From assembly GCA_017439305.1 (NCBI GenBank), contig JAFSJK010000008.1, positions 1 to 42,815 of the forward strand: a stretch of DNA of 42,815 nucleotides. The letters are read 5' to 3'. This DNA is from Bacteroidales bacterium. Lineage in GTDB: Bacteria > Bacteroidota > Bacteroidia > Bacteroidales > UBA932. The notes beneath the pieces are model-generated. The model was not told where the DNA came from. It made no database searches and saw nothing but the letters and a program-made list of their open reading frames with translations. A program made the position numbers and the translations under genes. This document shows positions 18,159-26,042 of the stretch, one piece after another (the first letter of the stretch is position 1; each line of letters starts with the position of its first letter).

Positions 18159-19853
18159 TTATTCGGCCGTGGCCGCGTTGATCTTCTTGAGCATCGAGAA
18201 CATGATGACGCCCGCGATGACGCACAGTGCCATCAGGATGGCCCAGTTGGCCCAGAGGGGAACGCGCTCCCACAGCAGGCCGGGGATGGAGCTCAGGTAG
18301 TTGCCGACGGCGGTGGAAGCGAACCAGAGACCCATCATCAGACCCTTCAGGCGCGGCGGAGCCACTTTCGTGACGAAGGAAATGCCCATCGGGCTCAGAA
18401 GGAGTTCGGCGAAGGTGAGGACGAGGTAGGTGCCCATCAGGTAGGTCGGGACCACCGGGTCAGGAGAGACCGTGCCGGCGAGGGCGGCCGGGGAAGCCTG
18501 GCCGCGGGAGGCGACGATCATGATGAGGTAGCCCAGGGCGGCGACGAACATGCCGAGACCGATCTTCACCGGAGCGGAAGGCTCCCGCCCGTCGGGATGT
18601 TTTGCGTCTTTCTTGTTCGCCAGGGCGCTGAAGATGGCCATCGATACCGGCGTCAGGGCGACGACGAAGAACGGATTGAACTGCTGGAACAGCTGCGGGA
18701 AGATCTCGAGCGGATTGGCCAGGCCCTTGTAGATGCCGTAGGCCCCGACCCACAGGCCGGCGGTGATAAAGCCGCAGATGATCTTGGAAGCGGTCTTTTC
18801 GCTCTGGAAGGTGGCGAACAGCGTGTAGACGGAAGCGGCGATGAGGGCGAGTGCCCAGATGTTGAAGCCGATGCGGGTCCAGCCTTCCGCGAAGCTCTGG
18901 GTGTAGTCGCGGGCGAACCAGGTCAGGGACTGGCCGTTCTGGTGGAACGCCATCCAGAAGAAGATGACCACGGCGAAAACCAGGATGAGGGCGACGACAC
19001 GGCTCTTCTCCTGCCCCTTGGTGAGTTCCTTGACGGGCGTGGCGCTGGCGGCGGCCTGCTTGGCGTTGACGTCGGCATGCTTGAACCAGTTCCTGCAGCC
19101 GAAGTAGATGGCGATGGACACGATCAGGGAGAGGCAGGCGACGGCGAAGCCCATGTTGTAGGCGCTGGACAGGTGGTCGATGTAGTACTGGCTGAAGGCT
19201 CCGAGGTCCATCGACGTGACGGAAGCCTCCGGCATCTGGGCGGCCAGGGAAGTCAGTTTTTCCGTATTTTCAGGAGTGATGGTGCCGCCGAGGAACTGGT
19301 GGGCGAGGGCAGGAATGTCCGCCTTGTAGATGAGGCCGGCCTTGCCCAGGAACTTGTTCGTGATGGCGGTGGCGGCGGCGGGAGCGAACATGGCGCCGAC
19401 GTTGATGGCCATGTAGAACAGGGAGAAGGCGGAGTCGCGCTTGGCGGAATATTTCGGATCGTCGTACAGGTTGCCGACGAGCACTTGCAGATTACCCTTG
19501 AACAGGCCTGTTCCGATGGCGATCAGGGTCAGGGCACCGAGCATAAGGGCGACGCCGAGTCCGTTGGCCGCTGTCGGGATAGAGAGGCACAGGTAGCCGG
19601 CGAACATGATGACGATACCGGTTACGACGCACTTGCCGTAGCCAATCTTGTCAGCCAGCCAGCCGCCGACCACGGGCATGAAGTAAACGGCGGCCAGGAA
19701 AATGGAGTAGACTTGGCTGGCGGTGGCTCCGCCCCAGCCGAACTTCGCCTGGAGGAAGAGCATGAAGATGGCCAGCATCGTGTAGTAGCCGAAACGTTCG
19801 CCGGTATTGGCGAGCGCGAGGGCGTACAGACCTTTGTGTTGTCCTTTGAACAT
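18159..19853 (-). CDS. POT family proton-dependent di/tripeptide transporter
   Basis: A 564-residue major-facilitator membrane protein with many hydrophobic helices. The family motif ANTGERFGYYTM (ExxERFxYY) is in helix 1, and VGGWLADKIGYGK is the cytoplasmic loop 2-3 signature. A long middle segment (about 300-330) probably corresponds to the extra helices of bacterial POT proteins. It imports small peptides with protons across the inner membrane. It is the first gene of the - strand group that continues with the kinase and TldD/TldE, a sensible link between peptide import and intracellular peptide breakdown (inference). A -7 promoter box lies about 40 bp upstream. Confidence 0.92.
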   Translation of the reverse strand: MFKGQHKGLYALALANTGERFGYYTMLAIFMLFLQAKFGWGGATASQVYSIFLAAVYFMPVVGGWLADKIGYGKCVVTGIVIMFAGYLCLSIPTAANGLGVALMLGALTLIAIGTGLFKGNLQVLVGNLYDDPKYSAKRDSAFSLFYMAINVGAMFAPAAATAITNKFLGKAGLIYKADIPALAHQFLGGTITPENTEKLTSLAAQMPEASVTSMDLGAFSQYYIDHLSSAYNMGFAVACLSLIVSIAIYFGCRNWFKHADVNAKQAAASATPVKELTKGQEKSRVVALILVFAVVIFFWMAFHQNGQSLTWFARDYTQSFAEGWTRIGFNIWALALIAASVYTLFATFQSEKTASKIICGFITAGLWVGAYGIYKGLANPLEIFPQLFQQFNPFFVVALTPVSMAIFSALANKKDAKHPDGREPSAPVKIGLGMFVAALGYLIMIVASRGQASPAALAGTVSPDPVVPTYLMGTYLVLTFAELLLSPMGISFVTKVAPPRLKGLMMGLWFASTAVGNYLSSIPGLLWERVPLWANWAILMALCVIAGVIMFSMLKKINAATAE

Positions 19854-19892
19854 ATCAGTGATGATTAATAAAAATTATCGTGTCCGATTTCA

Positions 19893-19900
19893 CAAATATA
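19893..19900 (-). promoter_or_regulatory. -7 promoter element for the POT transporter operon
   Basis: Reads TATATTTG on the minus strand, 39 bases upstream of the transporter ATG. A -33 TTG is not clear. Confidence 0.6.
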
Positions 19901-19923
19901 ACAAAGTTTTTCGATAAAAATAG

Positions 19924-19931
19924 TATATTTG
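19924..19931 (+). promoter_or_regulatory. -7 promoter element for the lipid A acyltransferase gene
   Basis: TATATTTG, a perfect TAnnTTTG, nine bases before the ATG at 19941. The 5' leader would be only a few bases long. It is divergent from the peptide transporter promoter within an 87-bp AT-rich spacer. Confidence 0.65.
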
Positions 19932-19940
19932 TAAAGGTAT

Positions 19941-20873
19941 ATGGACAAGAAAAGGACGTTCGGTGTCCGGATCGTGGAGGGCCTGATGCGCCTTCTCGCC
20001 CGGCGGCCGCTTAGAAAGCATTACAGGGCAGCGCGTTTCGTGACGTGGCTGGTCGGCGATGTGCTCCGGTACCGCCGGGACGTCCTGACTACCAACCTGG
20101 CGAGGAGTTTCCCCGATGTGGACTATGACGTCCTGGACGGGATGCGGAAGGATTTCTACCGGCATTTCGGCGAGATCCTGGCCGAGACTGTCTGGTTCGG
20201 CGGATGCCGGGGGGAAAAGGGACGGAAGAAGCTCTACGAAAGCGGCATCGTGGAGATTGACAACAGCGACGAATTCAACGATTTCTACGACCGGTCCACA
20301 TCCGTCATGCTCCTGAATTCCCACGCCGGGAACTGGGAACTGATGGGAGGCGTGGGGCAGTACGACCGCAGTGCGCCCGGCCGCCGGAACTGGACCGATA
20401 AGGAAGTCGTGGTCGTGTACCGGGCCTTGTACAGCAAGCTTTGGGACCAGGTCATCGCGGACAACCGGCTTGCTCCGGTGTCGGACCTGGACTATGAGGG
20501 CTATGTGGAGGGAAGTTCCATCCTCCGGTTCGCGGCCACCCATCGGCACGACAAGAAACTGTATATCTTCAATACGGACCAATATCCCTATTGGCAAACG
20601 CAGCATTATGATGTAGGCACCTTCCTGAACCAGCATACGGAGGCGATGGGAGGAGCGGCCGTTCTCGCCTGCAAGCTGGGGATGTCGGTCGCCTATATCC
20701 GCTGGCGGCAGGAGGAGCAGGGCCACTATAAGATGACCTTCGTCCCCCTGGTGGAAAACGCTGCGGAATCCAATCCCGGACAGATCCTGGAAATGTTTTA
20801 CAAGCATCTGGAGGAGGATATCCAGGCCCAGCCCTGGAACTACCTCTGGACCCATAAGAGATGGAGGAAATAG
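19941..20873 (+). CDS. Lipid A biosynthesis acyltransferase (LpxL/HtrB family)
   Basis: A 310-residue lysophospholipid/lipid A acyltransferase. The active-site motif HAGNWE (H128, E133) is the HxxxxD/E signature of LpxL-type enzymes. RSFPDVDYDV and YRHFGEILAE upstream also fit the family. It should transfer an acyl chain to the lipid A precursor at the inner face of the inner membrane. It heads a + strand run followed after two bases by the DUF4831 gene, then pepD and hrpB. Confidence 0.9.
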   Translation: MDKKRTFGVRIVEGLMRLLARRPLRKHYRAARFVTWLVGDVLRYRRDVLTTNLARSFPDVDYDVLDGMRKDFYRHFGEILAETVWFGGCRGEKGRKKLYESGIVEIDNSDEFNDFYDRSTSVMLLNSHAGNWELMGGVGQYDRSAPGRRNWTDKEVVVVYRALYSKLWDQVIADNRLAPVSDLDYEGYVEGSSILRFAATHRHDKKLYIFNTDQYPYWQTQHYDVGTFLNQHTEAMGGAAVLACKLGMSVAYIRWRQEEQGHYKMTFVPLVENAAESNPGQILEMFYKHLEEDIQAQPWNYLWTHKRWRK

Positions 20874-20875
20874 CG

Positions 20876-21871
20876 ATGAATCCCAAACTCCTTGCCTGCA
20901 CCCTTCTTGTCGCGGCCGCGTCCGTGATGCAGGCCCAGACCGTTACCTACAGCCTTCCGCAGACCGTCGTCACCGTGGAAGTGGACGCCGTGCAGGAGTC
21001 CTTTTTCGCCGGCCCGTATGCCCCGTTCGCCAAGAAGTTCCTGGGCATCGAGGTCCGTCAGACGGATGCCACCCGTTCCTATGTGAAGGAGGTGCGCCTG
21101 ATTACCCGTACGGAAGGCGATCCCGCCGCCCGTTTCTCCACGGATATCAAGGGGGCCGAGGACCGTTTCCTCGCCCTGACTTCCCAGGGGTTGGTCTCGT
21201 TCCAGGACAAGCTGGAGGCCGGTGACCTGATCTGGCGCTTCAATCCGCAGCCGGAGGCCGACTTCGGGTCCAGGGGGATGACCTCGACCACCCGCACCGA
21301 AGTCCGGACCACGTGGAAGGAAGTTCAGACGGATACCGCCTTCACCCGGATTCCCGTAGAAGAGACCTACCAGGTCGAGAAAACTTCCGAGATGAAGGCG
21401 AAGGAAGCGGCCGACCTGATCCTGAAGGCCCGGCAGGAACGCTTCAACATCTCCACCGGCAACACCGACGCCACCTTCAGCGGTGAGGCGCTCGGGGCTG
21501 CCCTCGCCGAACTGGACCGCGTGGAGAAGGAGTATCTGACCCTTTTCACCGGTTATACCGTCACCCGCGAGCAGAGCGGATCTTTCGACGTCGTCCCTTC
21601 CGCCACGGCCCGCAAGCAGCAGTATCCGGCATTCCGCCTGTCCGGCCGGGATGGACTCATCCCCGACGGTCCCGGAACGGTCTATAACCTGGAATTCGAA
21701 CCCGTGGAAGTCGCTGACGGCCAGTCGGCCGCCAAGGATTCGAAGAACATGGTCCATTACCGGATCCCCGCCATCTGCAACGTCCGGCTCACTTCGGGCG
21801 GCAGGACGCTTTTCAGCAGCCGCATCCCGGTCTATCAGCTCGGTCGCGAAAGCCTGTATCCCCTGAGATAA
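20876..21871 (+). CDS. Exported DUF4831 family protein
   Basis: A 331-residue protein I assign to DUF4831, a Bacteroidales family of unknown role, from the N-terminal block TVTYSLPQTVVTVEVDA and FAGPYAPFAKKFLGIE. I use the ATG at 20876 because it gives a signal peptide (cleavage near MQAQ), two bases after the acyltransferase stop; an ATG at 20861 lies inside the previous gene. No catalytic motif is visible. Being exported and downstream of a lipid A acyltransferase suggests a cell-envelope role, but this is only context. Confidence 0.8.
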   Translation: MNPKLLACTLLVAAASVMQAQTVTYSLPQTVVTVEVDAVQESFFAGPYAPFAKKFLGIEVRQTDATRSYVKEVRLITRTEGDPAARFSTDIKGAEDRFLALTSQGLVSFQDKLEAGDLIWRFNPQPEADFGSRGMTSTTRTEVRTTWKEVQTDTAFTRIPVEETYQVEKTSEMKAKEAADLILKARQERFNISTGNTDATFSGEALGAALAELDRVEKEYLTLFTGYTVTREQSGSFDVVPSATARKQQYPAFRLSGRDGLIPDGPGTVYNLEFEPVEVADGQSAAKDSKNMVHYRIPAICNVRLTSGGRTLFSSRIPVYQLGRESLYPLR

Positions 21872-21891
21872 CACACTAAAACGTTTATTAT

Positions 21892-23349
21892 ATGAGCATC
21901 AAAGATTTGGAACCCAAGGTAGTTTGGGGTAATTTCTATGGTCTGACCCAGATTCCGCGCCCTTCCAAGCATGAAGGGAAGGTCATCGAATATCTGTTGA
22001 ACTGGGGCAAGGAACACAACGTGGAGGTCTTCAAGGACGAGACCGGCAACGTCATCTTCCGCGCTCCGGCCACCCCGGGCTTCGAGAACCGGCGCGGTGT
22101 CATCCTCCAGGGCCATATGGACATGGTCCCGCAGAAGACGTCCGACTCTTCCCACGACTTCCTGAAGGACCCGATCAACGCCTATGTCGACGGCGAATGG
22201 GTGACGGCGGACCGCACCACCCTGGGGGCCGACAACGGAATCGGCGTGGCGATGGGCCTTGCCGTGCTCGAGGACCCTTCCGTCCAGCACGGTCCGGTGG
22301 AAGTCCTGGTGACCTATGACGAGGAAACCGGCATGACCGGTGCCACGGCCTTGAAGCCGGGTGTCCTTCAGGGCGACATCCTCATCAACCTCGATTCCGA
22401 GGAGGAAGGCGAACTTTGCGTCGGCTGCGCCGGCGGCCTGGACGTCTCCGCCGAATTCAAATACCGCAAGTACAATACGAAACCCGGTTACAAGGGCCTG
22501 AAACTCACCGTAAAGGGTTTGCAGGGCGGACACTCCGGCATGGACATCTCCCTGTACCGCGCCAATGCGAACAAGGTGATGGCCCGCATCCTCCTCCCGC
22601 TGATGGAGGTGTTCGGCGTGCAGGTGGTCAGCTTCACGGGCGGTTCCCTCCGCAACGCCATTCCGTTCGAGGCCGAGGTTGAAGCGGTCGTTCCCTCCGA
22701 AAACCTGGAGTCCGTGAAGAAACTCATTGGCAACATTTTCGACGAGATCAAGTCCGAGTTTATCGACAGCGATCCGGGGGCCGTCCTGTTCGTGGAGGAT
22801 GTTCCCGCGGCTCCGAAGTACATCCAGGGCAGTGTGATGCTGAATGCCGTGAAAGGTCTGATTGCGTGCCCGTCCGGCGTCATCCGCATGAGCCAGACGA
22901 TGCCCGGCCTTACCGAGACTTCCATCAACATGGCCATCGTCCGCACGGAGCGGGGCCGCATCACGGTCCACTCCCTGATGCGCAGCGCCGTGGATTCCGC
23001 CAAGGCCTGGCTCGCCCAGCGCGTCCGCTGCATCTTCGAGATCGCCGGCGCTGACGAAATCGAGTTCAAGGGCGGCTACAGCGGCTGGACGCCGCGCCTG
23101 GACACCCCGATGAACCGGGTGATGATGGAACAGTACGAGAAGGTCTATGGCACGCCGATGAAGATCATGGCCACCCACGGCGGTCTGGAATGCGCCCTGC
23201 TGGGTGCCAAGTATCCGCACTGGGAAATGGTCTCCGTCGGTCCCACCATCAAATATCCGCACTCCCCGGACGAGCGTGTGAACATCGCTTCCGTCGGCCG
23301 TACCTGGGAGTACTTGAAGGAGGTCCTGAAGAACGTTCCTGAGAAGTAA
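21892..23349 (+). CDS. pepD: Aminoacyl-histidine dipeptidase (PepD, M20 family)
   Basis: A 485-residue cytoplasmic metallopeptidase. The zinc-binding residues are visible as H75 in QGHMDMVPQ, D114 in LGADNGIG and the E144/E145 pair in YDEETGMTGA. LKPGVLQGDILINLDSEEEG and RIMATHGGLECALL-like blocks follow the family. It hydrolyses dipeptides, notably Xaa-His such as carnosine, and some tripeptides. It lies 20 bp after the DUF4831 gene and 13 bp before hrpB. It complements the peptide transporter encoded nearby on the other strand. Confidence 0.95.
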   Translation: MSIKDLEPKVVWGNFYGLTQIPRPSKHEGKVIEYLLNWGKEHNVEVFKDETGNVIFRAPATPGFENRRGVILQGHMDMVPQKTSDSSHDFLKDPINAYVDGEWVTADRTTLGADNGIGVAMGLAVLEDPSVQHGPVEVLVTYDEETGMTGATALKPGVLQGDILINLDSEEEGELCVGCAGGLDVSAEFKYRKYNTKPGYKGLKLTVKGLQGGHSGMDISLYRANANKVMARILLPLMEVFGVQVVSFTGGSLRNAIPFEAEVEAVVPSENLESVKKLIGNIFDEIKSEFIDSDPGAVLFVEDVPAAPKYIQGSVMLNAVKGLIACPSGVIRMSQTMPGLTETSINMAIVRTERGRITVHSLMRSAVDSAKAWLAQRVRCIFEIAGADEIEFKGGYSGWTPRLDTPMNRVMMEQYEKVYGTPMKIMATHGGLECALLGAKYPHWEMVSVGPTIKYPHSPDERVNIASVGRTWEYLKEVLKNVPEK

Positions 23350-23362
23350 CATATCGCTCCCC

Positions 23363-25807
23363 GTGGGGGAGGTCGCATCTGACGTGAACCGCGCTCTTGA
23401 GGAGTGCGGTTCAGCGGTTGTGACGGCTCCGCCGGGTGCTGGCAAGTCGACATTGTTGCCCCTGACCATCCTGGAGGCTGTTCCGGGGAAGGTGCTGATG
23501 CTGGAACCCCGGCGGGTCGCCGCCCGGCAGATCGCCGAGCGGATGGCCTGGATGCTGGGGGAGCCAGTCGGGCAGACCGTGGGCTACCGGATGCGTTTCG
23601 ATCACTGTGTGTCTTCCGGGACCCGTATCGAGGTCCTGACGGAAGGCGTTCTGGTCCGTCGCCTGGTGGACGATCCCGGGCTGGAAGGCGTCTCCGTCGT
23701 CATTTTCGACGAGTTCCATGAGCGGAGCCTGACGACGGATGTAGCCCTTGCGCTCACGCGAGAGGCACGGCAGGTACTCCGCCCGGACTTGAAACTGGTG
23801 CTGATGTCGGCAACCATCGATGCAACAGCTCTTTGCAAGGCGCTGAATGCGCCACTCGTGGAGAGCCGCGGAAAGATGTTCCCGGTGGAGATTGCACGCG
23901 GCAAGGAAGAAGCAAAGCCTGAGAATGCCGCGGAAATCGTGTCTCAGACAGTGCGTATTGCGCATCGGGAGCACGAGGGTGACATCCTCGCTTTCCTTCC
24001 GGGCGAAGCCGATATCAGGCGCTGTGCGGAACACCTCGGGAGTTCTTTGGGAACTACGCAAGTCTGTCCCTTGTATGGAATGCTGTCGGGTGCAGAGCAG
24101 CGCCGGGCCATTGCTCCCAGCGCACCGGGGGAGCGGAAAGTGGTCCTGGCTACGCCCATCGCCGAGACTTCCCTGACGATCGAAGGCGTCCGCGTAGTCG
24201 TGGACAGTGGCTTGTGCCGGAAGATGGTTTTCGATTCGCAGCGCGGTCTGAGCCGCTTGGAAACCGTGCGGATCAGCCGGGACATGGCGGATCAGCGCAC
24301 CGGCCGTGCAGGGCGTGTCGCTCCGGGCATTTGTTACCGGCTCTGGAGTGCGGTTACTGAGCAGCGGATGCTTCCGATCCGGGTTCCGGAGATTCTGGAA
24401 GCTGACCTGGCTCCCACTGTCCTGGCCATTGCCGCCTGGGGTGAATCCCACCCTGAGCGGCTTCCCTGGCTTTCTCCGCCGCCTGCGCTTTCACTTGCGC
24501 ATGCACGGGAACTTCTTCAGGGCTTGGACGCCGTGGATGAATCGGGCCGGATTACGCCACACGGACGTGAACTGGCCGCCTTGCCATGCCATCCGCGTGT
24601 GGCGCAAATGCTTTTGAAAGCGGACACGCCGGCGCGGAAGGCTCTGGCAGCCGACGTGGCGGCCCTGCTGGAGGAAAAGGATCCGCTGGATACGGTCGAA
24701 GCGGGTATTTATCTTCGCCTCCGGGCACTCCGCGATGCCCGCCGTTCCCGGCGGGAGGGCCGCTGGAGCCGGATCGCCCGTATCGCTGAGCAATACCGGA
24801 AAATGGTGCGGGTTCCAGAGGACAATGCGGATCCGGATCCTTTCGAGGCCGGAGCCTTGCTGGCTGCTGCCTATCCTGAACGGATAGCCAAGACATGGAA
24901 GGAAGGGGTGGGACGTTTCTGCCTTTCGAGCGGTGACTTGGCGGCCGTGGACCCCTCCGACCCCATCGCTGCCAGCGAATGGCTGGCCGTGGGCAGCCTG
25001 CATGCCGTCCCGGGCGGTGTCGGACGTATCTTCCTGGCTGCCCCGTTGGGCGCATCGGATTTGAAACCATTTATCCGCCAAAGGGATATCGTCGCCTGGG
25101 ACAGCCGGCAGGGGAGTATCATCGCCCGGCGGGAGTTCCGGATCGGTCAGCTTCCGGTGAACTCCCAACCGCTATCTGACGTGCCCCGGGCGGAGATCGT
25201 CCGTGTCATTTGTGAAGCGGCGCGGAAAGAGGGTCAGTCCATGCTGGATTTCTCCGAGGAAGTGGGCAATCTCCAGCGTCGTGTCGCTGCAGTTGCAACC
25301 TGGCATCCGGAATTGGAACTGCCTGATCTGTCGACGGATGCCTTACTGCAGCGGACTCCGGAGTGGCTTCCGCCTTTCATCGGACGGGCATCGGCCGTCG
25401 CGGAACTCAAAAAGATCGATTTGGCGGCAGCGCTATGGGCCCAATTGTCCTGGTCCCAGCAACAGGCGGTGGACCGTCTGGCCCCTTCGCATATCACCGT
25501 TCCCACCGGAAGCCGTATTCGCGTCGAGTACCGGCAGGGAGCGGAGGCTCCGGTTGTCCGCGTACGCCTGCAAGAATGCTTCGGCCTGGGGGATACACCC
25601 CGGGTAGATGACGGACACCGTCCCGTCCTGATGGAGTTGCTTTCCCCGGGTTACAAGCCGGTCCAGCTCACCTCGGATCTCCGCAGTTTCTGGGAAGGGA
25701 CTTACTTCGAGGTCCGGAAGGAATTGAAACGACGCTATCCCAAGCACGCCTGGCCGGACAATCCGCTTGAGGCGGATCCGGTAAGGGGCGTCCGGAAGGA
25801 CCGGTAA
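23363..25807 (+). CDS. hrpB: ATP-dependent RNA helicase HrpB
   Basis: An 814-residue DExH-box helicase of the HrpB branch. Motif I APPGAGKST (22-30), motif II DEFHER, motif III SATID and motif VI QRTGRAGR are all present. The long C-terminal region with the HrpB_C block near residues 660-800 also fits. Length is normal. The first standard start in frame is the GTG at 23363. The upstream codons read ISLPV, which resembles the usual HrpB N-terminus, and the frame is open only back to 23330. The true start may therefore be a rare codon such as ATA at 23351. Cellular role of HrpB is poorly defined. Confidence 0.93.
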   Translation: MGEVASDVNRALEECGSAVVTAPPGAGKSTLLPLTILEAVPGKVLMLEPRRVAARQIAERMAWMLGEPVGQTVGYRMRFDHCVSSGTRIEVLTEGVLVRRLVDDPGLEGVSVVIFDEFHERSLTTDVALALTREARQVLRPDLKLVLMSATIDATALCKALNAPLVESRGKMFPVEIARGKEEAKPENAAEIVSQTVRIAHREHEGDILAFLPGEADIRRCAEHLGSSLGTTQVCPLYGMLSGAEQRRAIAPSAPGERKVVLATPIAETSLTIEGVRVVVDSGLCRKMVFDSQRGLSRLETVRISRDMADQRTGRAGRVAPGICYRLWSAVTEQRMLPIRVPEILEADLAPTVLAIAAWGESHPERLPWLSPPPALSLAHARELLQGLDAVDESGRITPHGRELAALPCHPRVAQMLLKADTPARKALAADVAALLEEKDPLDTVEAGIYLRLRALRDARRSRREGRWSRIARIAEQYRKMVRVPEDNADPDPFEAGALLAAAYPERIAKTWKEGVGRFCLSSGDLAAVDPSDPIAASEWLAVGSLHAVPGGVGRIFLAAPLGASDLKPFIRQRDIVAWDSRQGSIIARREFRIGQLPVNSQPLSDVPRAEIVRVICEAARKEGQSMLDFSEEVGNLQRRVAAVATWHPELELPDLSTDALLQRTPEWLPPFIGRASAVAELKKIDLAAALWAQLSWSQQQAVDRLAPSHITVPTGSRIRVEYRQGAEAPVVRVRLQECFGLGDTPRVDDGHRPVLMELLSPGYKPVQLTSDLRSFWEGTYFEVRKELKRRYPKHAWPDNPLEADPVRGVRKDR

Positions 25808-25823
25808 GGGGTCCCGCCTGCTC

Positions 25824-25854
25824 TTTGATTTCAAGTTCTTTTTCTGTATCTTTG
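25824..25854 (+). promoter_or_regulatory. Canonical Bacteroidetes promoter for the peptide/lipoprotein pair
   Basis: TTTG at 25824-25827, then 19 bases, then TATCTTTG at 25847-25854. Box sequences and spacing both match the Bacteroidetes sigma-ABfr consensus. Expected transcription start near 25860, giving a leader of about 17 bases before the small peptide gene. Confidence 0.75.
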
Positions 25855-25876
25855 TCTGAATTAGAACTTTACCCCT

Positions 25877-26026
25877 ATGAACAGCCATCCCGTAACACTT
25901 GCTTCCGCCAGTCAAGAATACGTTTCTCCTGGCTTGCGGATCATTCCCCTCATCTGTGAACACGCCATCTGTGAAAGCCCGATTCCGGGCGGAAACGAGG
26001 ACATCGGCTATGAAGACTGGGATTAA
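25877..26026 (+). CDS. Small 49-residue peptide gene of unknown function
   Basis: An ATG-started frame of 49 codons ending TAA, placed 22 bases after a canonical promoter and 16 bases before the start I chose for the lipoprotein gene. The product has no signal peptide. Its second half runs LRIIPLICEHAICES and then PIPGGNEDIGYEDWD, so it pairs a hydrophobic segment and two cysteines with a Gly/Asn/Glu/Asp-rich acidic tail. From memory, similar short peptides with a hydrophobic stretch, a Cys-Ser and an acidic Gly/Asn tail recur in Bacteroidales and are seldom annotated; I could not check this. Role unknown: it could be a leader peptide, a secreted or modified peptide, or a partner of the lipoprotein. 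Confidence 0.6.
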   Translation: MNSHPVTLASASQEYVSPGLRIIPLICEHAICESPIPGGNEDIGYEDWD

Positions 26027-26042
26027 AATGACGGAGGACAGG

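Noticed and set aside
17595-19868. A 757-codon open frame on the plus strand opposite the kinase and POT transporter
   Set aside because: Its product is an Asp/Gly/Glu/His-rich string typical of antisense to hydrophobic membrane helices; the minus-strand genes carry clear motifs.
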